NCBI GenBank assembly: GCA_023435805.1
Contig: JAEZMC010000015.1
Coordinates: 1 to 5,786, forward strand
Length of the DNA stretch: 5,786 nt
Source: Bacillota bacterium
GTDB taxonomy: Bacteria; Bacillota; Clostridia; Acetivibrionales; DTU013
Direction: 5' to 3'
Shown here: positions 1 through 4,630 of the stretch, piece by piece
How the letters are laid out: each line of letters opens with the position of its first letter
How positions within the stretch are numbered: position 1 is the first letter of the stretch
Position numbers and translations under genes: made by a program
The notes under the pieces: generated by a model
Databases searched by the model: none
Told to the model about the DNA's origin: nothing
What the model saw: the letters and a program-made list of their open reading frames with translations, nothing else

Positions 1-1
1 C

Positions 2-688
2 GCTTTGAACAAACTGGGAGTCAGGCTCCTCAAACTGTTGCCCCACCGCAGCCTGTATGATGCCGTAAGCGGGCATCCGGACATGCAGCTGCACCATATC
101 GGGGGCAGCAGGATCGTATATGCGCCACAAACGGACCCATCCGTTCTGAACACACTTGCTGGCCTTGGTTTTGAACTTATACAGGGACAAAGTGAGCTTA
201 CGGATTCCTATCCGGCTGACATTGCCTATAATGTCGCCAGAATCGGCGGCAAATATTTTCACAATCTGAAATATACCGATCCGGTCATCCGACAGCAGTT
301 GGAAAGACAGGGTATTGAGCCGGTTCATGTGGCGCAGGGCTATGCCAAATGCTCTGTTCTGCCGGTGGATGCAAACTCCATGATTACGTCGGATGCCGGT
401 ATTGCCAAAGCGGCGGAGCGAAAAGGGATGGAGGTTTTGCTGCTGGACGCAGGGTCCGTCAGTCTGCCCGGGCTGAACCACGGTTTGATCGGCGGGATCG
501 GGGGCCTTACCGGGGGAAACATATGTGTCGTGAACGGGAGCCTGGACCGTTTGGACTGTGCCGCAAAATTGACAGAATTTCTTTCGGCGAAAAAAATTGC
601 TATAAAGGAGCTTACCGACGGACCCATGACGGATATCGGCTCCATCCTTCCGCTGCTGTTGTCGGATGCAAGCCCCGCAAAAGGCTGA
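2..688 (+). CDS. DUF6873-like protein with predicted GME (amidinotransferase-like) fold, 5' partial
   Basis: The reading frame is open to the left edge, so the TTG at 5 is probably an internal leucine codon and the true start lies upstream, perhaps about 30 codons away judging from how I remember the family. 227 residues are visible from that codon. They resemble the clostridial DUF6873 family: an HPD-x-x-x-H stretch near residues 24-30, an AYN-x-A-x-x-GGKYFHN block at 74-87, QGYAKCSVLPVD with Cys116 at 111-122, a TSD-x-GIAKAAE segment at 129-137, and a glycine-rich LIGGIGGLTGGN run at 161-172. The alternating strand and helix pattern with repeated glycines fits the five-bladed fold of arginine deiminases and amidinotransferases. 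I cannot assign a Cys-His-Asp/Glu catalytic set, so enzymatic activity is unproven. No signal peptide or membrane segment is seen; it is probably cytosolic. The stop is TGA at 686-688. Family assignment is from memory of the pattern and is fairly confident; the function is unknown. Confidence 0.8.
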   Translation, partial: ALNKLGVRLLKLLPHRSLYDAVSGHPDMQLHHIGGSRIVYAPQTDPSVLNTLAGLGFELIQGQSELTDSYPADIAYNVARIGGKYFHNLKYTDPVIRQQLERQGIEPVHVAQGYAKCSVLPVDANSMITSDAGIAKAAERKGMEVLLLDAGSVSLPGLNHGLIGGIGGLTGGNICVVNGSLDRLDCAAKLTEFLSAKKIAIKELTDGPMTDIGSILPLLLSDASPAKG

Positions 689-752
689 AATCGGGATACG
701 AATTAAACTTTACCTAGTAACTTACTCTCTTCATCTACATATAATATATAAG

Positions 753-773
753 AAAATACCGATGGTGTATTTT
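753..773 (+). terminator. weak AT-rich hairpin after the DUF6873-like gene
   Basis: AAAATAC (753-759) pairs with GTATTTT (767-773) around a 7-base loop, and one more T follows. It lies 64 bases after the upstream stop and could be a weak intrinsic terminator. The stem has only two GC pairs, so this may be chance in AT-rich DNA. A TATAAT at 740-745 just upstream has no good -35 partner. Confidence 0.25.
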
Positions 774-826
774 TGCCATAAACTGGGCAGGCAAACCTGC
801 GGAAGTATAGCAAAAACAGGTAAATA

Positions 827-894
827 TGTCAAAAATGTGGGAATATTTGCATAGTTCCTATGCTGCATACAACATTTTGCTTAGACATATACTA
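827..894 (+). promoter_or_regulatory. possible sporulation-type control region of ytxC
   Basis: Several short matches to Bacillus-type sporulation elements cluster here. TGTCAAA (827-833) fits the core of a Spo0A box (TGTCRAA). GCATA occurs at 849-853 and 865-869, as in sigma-F/G -35 elements. CATACAAC (866-873) is one base from the sigma-E -10 consensus. CATATACTA (886-894) fits the sigma-K -10 pattern CATAnnnTA. Spacings to suitable -35 elements are imperfect, and short degenerate motifs arise easily in AT-rich DNA. The sporulation context of the gene makes a mother-cell or forespore promoter plausible, but which sigma factor acts here, if any, is inference. Confidence 0.25.
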
Positions 895-917
895 ACACTT
901 GAAGGGATGTGAAGTTG

Positions 918-1832
918 ATGCAGTTTCTTTGCATTGGGGTTAATGGCAGCGCTGATGCAGTAATGCAGCACATAACAAATGAACTCCAGCAATTGAAAAA
1001 CAAAAAAATAAATTATTCAATTAATGAGATAAATTCCGAAGGATCGACTTCCATTATATGCACTATAAACGACGGCAGATTTTACAGGGAGAAATCCATA
1101 GAATCCTACAAGGTGCTGAAGACTTATATCTCGAATGCCCTGGCCGACTATATCATTCGACAGTATGAAGAACGGCTCCTGGCCAGAATCATAAACAGCA
1201 ACTATTGTTACTTCAACACGGCAGAGAAGAAGGAAATATTGAGCAAGGCACTGAATGTAATCAGAAATGAAGATAAGAATTTCTTCAACAGCCTTTTCCA
1301 GATCAGGAGAAGGAATGTGATAATCAGACGGCTGATGGACTATTTTGACTGTTCAAACAATATCATTCTGGATGGCTTTGTAAACTTCAGACTGAAGGAG
1401 TATATCAAGGATCTGGAGGAAATTGTGGACAAGGCGGTAGACGATTTCCTGATGGACAGGGAATACAGGGAATTTATACGGCTGCTGCGGTATTTTGTCG
1501 ATATACAGGAGCCCAAGCTGGATGCGGTGCATGTGATCGTAGGATATGACAACAGATATATACTGCTGGATGAAACAAAAAAGGAAATCACGAACGAATG
1601 CATACATGAGTATGTCAATGAAATAGCAGAAGGTGAAATCAATTACGACGATCTGCTGGTCAGCTCACTGATTACCTTTGCGCCCAGGAAAATCGTCATC
1701 CACTGCAATGGACAGTTTAGAAACAAAGAGCTGATGGAAACCATTAAAAATGTATTCTCGGGAAGAGTAGTCATATGCCAGGGCTGTGATGTGTGCATGG
1801 TCAACGCTGTCAAGAGTGAAAACAAGAAGTAG
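918..1832 (+). CDS. ytxC: YtxC family putative sporulation protein
   Basis: The protein has 304 residues, close to the roughly 280-300 residues usual for YtxC. It is recognised mainly by its C-terminal end: a run at about 271-293 reading ELMETIKNVF, then GRVVICQGCDVC, matches the characteristic YtxC tail. The N-terminal third (1-60) is a small alpha/beta segment, the centre (60-200) is mostly charged helices, and 201-293 is alpha/beta again. Three cysteines form C-x-x-C-x-x-C at 287, 290 and 293, with Cys263 nearby; metal or redox use is inference. There is no signal peptide or clear membrane helix. In-frame starts are GTG 909, TTG 915 and ATG 918. The AAGGG at 902-906 is only 2 bases from the GTG, so TTG 915 (8 bases) or ATG 918 (11 bases) is likelier; I chose ATG. 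In Bacillus ytxC is carried among housekeeping genes and called putative sporulation; its molecular role is not known. Here it stands alone between long gaps. Confidence 0.85.
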   Translation: MQFLCIGVNGSADAVMQHITNELQQLKNKKINYSINEINSEGSTSIICTINDGRFYREKSIESYKVLKTYISNALADYIIRQYEERLLARIINSNYCYFNTAEKKEILSKALNVIRNEDKNFFNSLFQIRRRNVIIRRLMDYFDCSNNIILDGFVNFRLKEYIKDLEEIVDKAVDDFLMDREYREFIRLLRYFVDIQEPKLDAVHVIVGYDNRYILLDETKKEITNECIHEYVNEIAEGEINYDDLLVSSLITFAPRKIVIHCNGQFRNKELMETIKNVFSGRVVICQGCDVCMVNAVKSENKK

Positions 1833-1855
1833 ACTGGCACCGTTCAGTCTACTTC
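1826..1855 (+). terminator. perfect 11-bp hairpin over the ytxC stop codon
   Basis: GAAGTAGACTG (1826-1836) and CAGTCTACTTC (1845-1855) are exact inverted repeats around an 8-base loop. The ytxC stop TAG (1830-1832) lies inside the left arm. The bases after the stem are CTCCTTATAAATT, not a clean T run, so it may be a weak terminator or an mRNA 3'-end stabiliser rather than a strong intrinsic terminator. Confidence 0.45.
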
Positions 1856-1939
1856 CTCCTTATAAATTGGTTATCGGATAATTTTCTACAGTATTTTCAT
1901 AAAAAATGCAATTTATAGCATAAAAATTCCTTATAGATA

Positions 1940-1967
1940 TTGACAAGTTATTCTAAGATGATAGAAT
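1940..1967 (+). promoter_or_regulatory. sigma-A promoter candidate P1
   Basis: TTGACA (1940-1945) is an exact -35 consensus, followed after 16 bases by TAGAAT (1962-1967). Transcription would begin near 1974, within the small dyad GTGT-A-ACAC at 1973-1981. The reverse complement of the -35 region contains TTGTCAA, which resembles a Spo0A box, though any TTGACAA would look like this. The transcript would run into the terminator at 2129-2154. Confidence 0.5.
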
Positions 1968-2022
1968 ATATCGTGTAACACAACATCATGTATAAAAAGT
2001 GCTACAATGGTACATAATATAG

Positions 2023-2051
2023 TTGAAAACGATAAAGTTTTATTTTAGAAT
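2023..2051 (+). promoter_or_regulatory. sigma-A promoter candidate P2
   Basis: TTGAAA (2023-2028) and TAGAAT (2046-2051) are separated by an ideal 17 bases, each one base from consensus. Transcription would begin near 2058, giving an RNA of about 95-100 bases to the terminator at 2129-2154. AT-rich surroundings raise the chance of a spurious match. Confidence 0.45.
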
Positions 2052-2128
2052 ATTTTTACAAAAGATAAACCATTTAAGAAACCCAAGACAAAACAAAGAG
2101 TATACAAATGAAGAGAATCCGGGGATAG

Positions 2129-2154
2129 AAAAGAGAGTCACAGACTCTCTTTTT
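2129..2154 (+). terminator. perfect intrinsic terminator upstream of the P-loop/Asp23 gene
   Basis: AAAAGAGAGTC (2129-2139) pairs without mismatch with GACTCTCTTTT (2143-2153) around the loop ACA, and the right arm runs into TTTTT. The left arm starts with AAAA, so the reverse strand also ends in a T run and the element could act in both directions. GGG at 2121-2124 can pair with CCC at 2155-2157 across a bulge. It sits too far (about 300 bases) from ytxC to be simply that gene's end, so it more likely closes a short transcript from 1940-2051 or attenuates readthrough. Confidence 0.7.
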
Positions 2155-2236
2155 CCCTGTATAACTCTCTTTTGACCTCAGGCAGCACGAAACCGGCCGG
2201 TGTGGTCCGAACCGCAGCGTGTTGAGATGAAAGACA

Positions 2237-2265
2237 TTGCGGGGAGGTTTTCCTTTTGGTAATAT
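2237..2265 (+). promoter_or_regulatory. promoter of the P-loop/Asp23 gene
   Basis: TTGCGG (2237-2242) is followed after 17 bases by TAATAT (2260-2265), with TGG directly in front making an extended -10. The predicted start near 2272 gives a leader of about 26 bases that holds only the ribosome binding site. The terminator at 2129-2154 lies upstream, so this promoter would make the gene independent of it. Confidence 0.5.
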
Positions 2266-2283
2266 GTATATAGTGCGTTTGTC

Positions 2284-2290
2284 AGGAGGG
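2284..2290 (+). promoter_or_regulatory. ribosome binding site deciding the TTG start at 2298
   Basis: AGGAGGG is a near-perfect Shine-Dalgarno sequence 7 bases before TTG 2298. No ATG is available nearby in this frame, and the Walker A motif begins only 7 residues in, so the TTG start is well supported. Confidence 0.8.
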
Positions 2291-2297
2291 TAGACCA

Positions 2298-3116
2298 TTG
2301 AGAGTTGTCGGTTTTGTAGGGCCCAGCGGTTCAGGAAAAAGCCATAGGGCTTCATGGGTCGCAAGGGAAAGAGGAATAGAATTTATTATAGATGACGGAC
2401 TGTTTATCAAAGTGAACCAGGTTATTGCAGGTGTTTCCGCCAAAAGGGAAAAAACCCGGATCGGTTCCATCAAAAGGGCTCTGTTCAATGAGGACGACCA
2501 TACGCAGGAGGTCCGGAACGCAATTGCCCTTCACAGGCCGGAGGCTATTTTGATACTCGGGACGTCCGACCAGATGGTGGAAAGGATTGCACAAAGGCTT
2601 GGATTACCGGAAATATCCGAGAAAGTTTACATAACTGATGTTGCGGATGAGTTTGAAATCAAGCAGGCTATGAATACTCGCAGAGCACAGGGGAAACATG
2701 TCATCCCTGTACCGACCTTTGAAATCAAGAAGGATTTTTCTGGCTATTTCCTGGACCCGCTCCAAATTTTCCGCAGAAAGGGAAAAGGCAACTTCCAGCT
2801 TGATGATGAAAAGTCTGTGGTGCGCCCCACCTTCAGTTACCTTGGGAATTATTCCATTTCAGACTATACCATTTATCAGATCGTCGAATATGTAGTAACC
2901 GGAATGAAGGGTGTAAGCAAAATTTCCAGATTCAGAGCCGAGAACCGTCCGGAAGGGACCTATATGGAAATGGATCTGGTGCTCATCTACGGTTACCCTA
3001 TCAGGGCGCTCATTCAGGAGATACAGCGCAGGGTGAGCGAAGAAGTCGAAAAGCTGACCGATTTGAATATAAAACAGGTGAATGTCACGGTAAAAAGCCT
3101 GATCGTCGAGAAATAG
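2298..3116 (+). CDS. P-loop NTPase fused to a C-terminal Asp23/Gls24 domain
   Basis: The 272-residue protein has two parts. Residues 1 to about 175 are a P-loop domain: strand MRVVGFV, Walker A GPSGSGKS at 8-15 (Lys14, Ser15), a second strand ending in Asp32-Asp33 (FIIDDG) where small-molecule kinases carry an acidic metal or substrate motif, and a third strand ILILGTSD at 84-91 lacking the usual Walker B aspartate. A basic NTRRAQGKHVIPVP segment at 126-139 follows. Residues about 180-272 resemble Asp23/Gls24 (DUF322): SISDYTIYQIVEYVVTGMKGV, a strand of alternating hydrophobics (MEMDLVLIYG), then IQRRVSEEVEKLTDLNIKQVNVTVKSL. Stand-alone Asp23 proteins are linked to cell-envelope stress and membrane-associated assemblies; fused here, the domain may tether or regulate a nucleotide-dependent activity. 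There is no signal peptide or transmembrane helix. The substrate is unknown. It starts with TTG behind AGGAGGG and is flanked by gaps, so it is likely monocistronic or followed weakly by the dehydrogenase gene. Confidence 0.85.
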   Translation: MRVVGFVGPSGSGKSHRASWVARERGIEFIIDDGLFIKVNQVIAGVSAKREKTRIGSIKRALFNEDDHTQEVRNAIALHRPEAILILGTSDQMVERIAQRLGLPEISEKVYITDVADEFEIKQAMNTRRAQGKHVIPVPTFEIKKDFSGYFLDPLQIFRRKGKGNFQLDDEKSVVRPTFSYLGNYSISDYTIYQIVEYVVTGMKGVSKISRFRAENRPEGTYMEMDLVLIYGYPIRALIQEIQRRVSEEVEKLTDLNIKQVNVTVKSLIVEK

Positions 3117-3161
3117 CGGCTGCCGCAAGCGTTGGCCATTATATGAATTGGACGATTACGT

Positions 3162-3189
3162 TTGGAAACTCCAGAGGTGGGTATAGTAT
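3162..3189 (+). promoter_or_regulatory. possible promoter of the alcohol dehydrogenase gene
   Basis: TTGGAA (3162-3167) and TAGTAT (3184-3189) are 16 bases apart; TATAGT at 3182-3187 overlaps but gives a 14-base spacing. Both elements are imperfect. The only structure after the preceding gene is a short GCGGC-T-GCCGC inverted repeat (3116-3126) with no T run, so readthrough from the P-loop/Asp23 gene is also possible. Confidence 0.3.
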
Positions 3190-3198
3190 TAAATGATC

Positions 3199-3206
3199 AA
3201 AGGAGG
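3199..3206 (+). promoter_or_regulatory. strong ribosome binding site deciding the ATG at 3216
   Basis: AAAGGAGG is a full Shine-Dalgarno match 9 bases before ATG 3216. It rules out the longer in-frame start at TTG 3162, which would add 18 residues unlike the family and has no ribosome binding site. Confidence 0.85.
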
Positions 3207-3215
3207 TTTTTTGCC

Positions 3216-4388
3216 ATGCAAAATTTCACATTTCAAAATGCTACTAAAATCATTTTTGGTAAGGGAACAGAAGATTCCGTGGGCTCCGAGGTAAGCAAAT
3301 ATTCAAAAAAGGTACTTCTTCACTACGGGGGAGGCAGCATAAAAAAGTCCGGACTGTACGACAGGGTGGTAAATTCTTTGAAGGCAGCCGGGGTTGATTT
3401 TGTCGAACTGGGCGGTGCAAAGCCGAATCCGAGGCTCAGCCTCGTATACGAAGGTATTGAGCTTTGCCGCAAGCATGGGGTGGACTTTATCCTTGCTGTA
3501 GGCGGAGGAAGCGCCATCGATTCTGCAAAGGGCATTGCTGCAGGAGTACCTTACAGCGGCGACGTATGGGATTTTTATATGAAGAGGGCGACTGCTGTGG
3601 AAGCACTCCCGCTGGGTGTCATTCTGACCATTCCGGCAGCAGGCAGTGAAAGCAGCCCGGCGTCGGTAGTTACCAATGACGAAGGCCAGTTGAAAAGAGA
3701 CATCGGATATGAATTCCTGCGTCCCAAATTCGCCATCCTGAATCCGGAGCAGTGTTTCACGCTTCCGTCTTATCAAGTGGCCTGCGGAGCCGCGGATATC
3801 ATGGCACATATCATGGAAAGGTACTTTACCAACACACCGCATGTAGACTTTTCAGACAGGCTTTGTGAGGCAACCCTTGCCACCATCGTCCACAATGTGC
3901 CGAAGGCGCTGGCGGAACCCGGCAGCTATGACGCATTTGCCGAAATTATGTGGGCCGGAACCATTGCCCATAATGATTTGCTGGGCCAAGGCAGGGAGGA
4001 AGATTGGGCATCGCACAGTATTGAGCATGAAATCAGCGGTATCTATGAAATCGCCCATGGCGCCGGTCTGGCGATCATATTCCCGGCCTGGATGAAGCAT
4101 GTCTATAAAAACGACATCAGCCGTTTTGTCCAGTATGCCGTAAGGGTGTGGAAGGTGGAACAGGACTTTGCGGAGCCGGAAAAAACAGTGCTGGCGGGTA
4201 TTGCGAAGCTGGAAGCATTTTTCAAAGGCATTGGCCTGCCGGTCCGTTTGAGTGAGGCCGGTATCACGGACGACCGGTTTGAAGAAATGGCTGAGAAATG
4301 TGTGGCATCCTGGGGCGGGGGCACGGTTGGAAATTTTGCCAAGCTGACGAAGCAGGATATTGTTGAAATATACAAGCTGGCGAAGTGA
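3216..4388 (+). CDS. NADPH-dependent iron/zinc alcohol dehydrogenase (YqhD/BdhA butanol dehydrogenase type)
   Basis: The 390-residue protein is complete and has the length of the clostridial BdhA/BdhB and E. coli YqhD subfamily of group III alcohol dehydrogenases. These enzymes reduce aldehydes such as butyraldehyde to alcohols with NAD(P)H in the cytosol, disposing of reductant or detoxifying aldehydes. The N-terminal Rossmann-like half carries YGGGSIKKSG at 37-46, the loop that in YqhD accommodates the NADPH phosphate, and AVGGGSAIDSAKGIAAG at 94-110, the nucleotide-binding motif. The C-terminal helical half holds the metal ligands Asp194, His198, His267 and His281, at the same numbers as the zinc ligands reported for YqhD. 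The IPAAGSESSP stretch at 139-148 is the conserved substrate-pocket loop. The start is ATG behind AAAGGAGG. No fermentation partners are in the window. It ends 117 bases before a clear terminator. The physiological substrate and whether iron or zinc is used cannot be read from sequence. Confidence 0.95.
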   Translation: MQNFTFQNATKIIFGKGTEDSVGSEVSKYSKKVLLHYGGGSIKKSGLYDRVVNSLKAAGVDFVELGGAKPNPRLSLVYEGIELCRKHGVDFILAVGGGSAIDSAKGIAAGVPYSGDVWDFYMKRATAVEALPLGVILTIPAAGSESSPASVVTNDEGQLKRDIGYEFLRPKFAILNPEQCFTLPSYQVACGAADIMAHIMERYFTNTPHVDFSDRLCEATLATIVHNVPKALAEPGSYDAFAEIMWAGTIAHNDLLGQGREEDWASHSIEHEISGIYEIAHGAGLAIIFPAWMKHVYKNDISRFVQYAVRVWKVEQDFAEPEKTVLAGIAKLEAFFKGIGLPVRLSEAGITDDRFEEMAEKCVASWGGGTVGNFAKLTKQDIVEIYKLAK

Positions 4389-4421
4389 GCTGCGGTACCG
4401 GGGAATTACGCACTGTAACAG

Positions 4422-4437
4422 GTTTCGGGGCCGAAAC
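4422..4437 (+). repeat. small inverted repeat after the dehydrogenase gene
   Basis: GTTTCG and CGAAAC pair around GGGC, about 33 bases after the stop codon. The following bases are GAAAAAACGG rather than T residues, so it is not a terminator on this strand; it may cap or stabilise the mRNA 3' end. Confidence 0.35.
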
Positions 4438-4505
4438 GAAAAAACGGCTATAGGCGTACTTTACCTTGAACCGTTGAAATTTTGAGAATAATATAATACT
4501 GGAAG

Positions 4506-4542
4506 GCTGCTGACGAAACATTGCTTTCGCGGCAGCTTTTTT
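4506..4542 (+). terminator. intrinsic terminator of the dehydrogenase transcript
   Basis: GCTGC (4506-4510) pairs with GCAGC (4532-4536). The stem continues through a T-G wobble, a G-C pair, one bulged A and CGAAA/TTTCG, closed by the loop CATTGC. Six T residues follow directly (4537-4542), then ATTTAT. A TATAAT at 4492-4497 lies just in front without a well-spaced -35 (TTGAAC is 20 bases away), so a mutS2 promoter there would have to pass this terminator. Confidence 0.85.
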
Positions 4543-4585
4543 ATTTATCGGTTATTGGCGCGGTCAAATCAGACCAGGGAAGAGA

Positions 4586-4613
4586 GGGGCCGGGCGCCCC
4601 CGGGTTCGTTTTT
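4586..4613 (+). terminator. GC-rich hairpin and T run directly before the mutS2 ribosome binding site
   Basis: GGGGC (4586-4590) can pair with GCCCC (4596-4600), or CCGGG (4590-4594) with CCCGG (4599-4603); the two folds exclude each other. GTTCG and then TTTTT (4609-4613) follow, one base before GAAAGGA. This could be a second terminator or an attenuator for mutS2, but the stems are only 5 pairs and the T run is offset, so confidence is low. Confidence 0.35.
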
Positions 4614-4630
4614 GAAAGGACTGAGGCAAC

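Larger units (their letters stand above)
1833..2297. other. 465-base non-coding gap between ytxC and the P-loop/Asp23 gene
   Basis: No convincing gene is seen on either strand. From 1856 to about 2110 the DNA is strongly AT-rich and holds two sigma-A-like promoters plus small dyads: TTATC-G-GATAA at 1871-1881, and GTGT-A-ACAC at 1973-1981 close to the predicted start of the first promoter. A perfect terminator follows at 2129-2154. From 2180 to 2225 a short GC-rich patch contains the palindrome ACCGGCCGGT (2192-2201), and CAGCACG (2183-2189) can pair with CGTGTTG (2218-2224) around it. The promoter and ribosome binding site of the downstream gene come last. There is no T-box AGGGTGGTACCGCG element and no riboswitch class I recognise. 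Confidence 0.6.

Noticed and set aside
757..820. Possible c-di-GMP (GEMM-I) riboswitch: GGCAAACC at 789-796 followed by a GGAA tetraloop-like stretch and AGCAAAA, and TACCGATGG at 757-765
   Set aside because: The downstream GGGACGCAAAGC-type block and the second stem-loop are missing and the pieces are not in the right order. The local fold is better explained by a small GCAGG-CAAA-CCTGC hairpin.
666..854. 62-codon forward ORF after the DUF6873-like gene
   Set aside because: It overlaps the end of the upstream gene in another frame, has no ribosome binding site or recognisable protein features, and covers AT-rich non-coding sequence.
1833..2297. T-box leader, considered because ytxC lies next to thrS in Bacillus
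   Set aside because: No AGGGTGGTACCGCG-like T-box sequence, no specifier-loop architecture, and the downstream gene is not an aminoacyl-tRNA synthetase or amino acid gene.
2074..2364. 96-codon reverse-strand ORF across the 1833-2297 gap
   Set aside because: It runs through the terminator, promoter and ribosome binding site of the P-loop/Asp23 gene into its coding region, and shows no family resemblance.
3162..3215. N-terminal extension of the alcohol dehydrogenase from TTG 3162
   Set aside because: The AAAGGAGG at 3199-3206 points to ATG 3216, and numbering from that ATG puts the metal ligands exactly at 194, 198, 267 and 281.
3303..3842. 179-codon reverse-strand ORF within the alcohol dehydrogenase gene
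   Set aside because: It is the antisense shadow of a strongly conserved gene; the composition is unlike a real protein and it has no start signals.
4492..4497. TATAAT as the mutS2 promoter -10
   Set aside because: No -35 at 16-18 bases, no extended -10, and the terminator at 4506-4542 would lie at the very start of the RNA.
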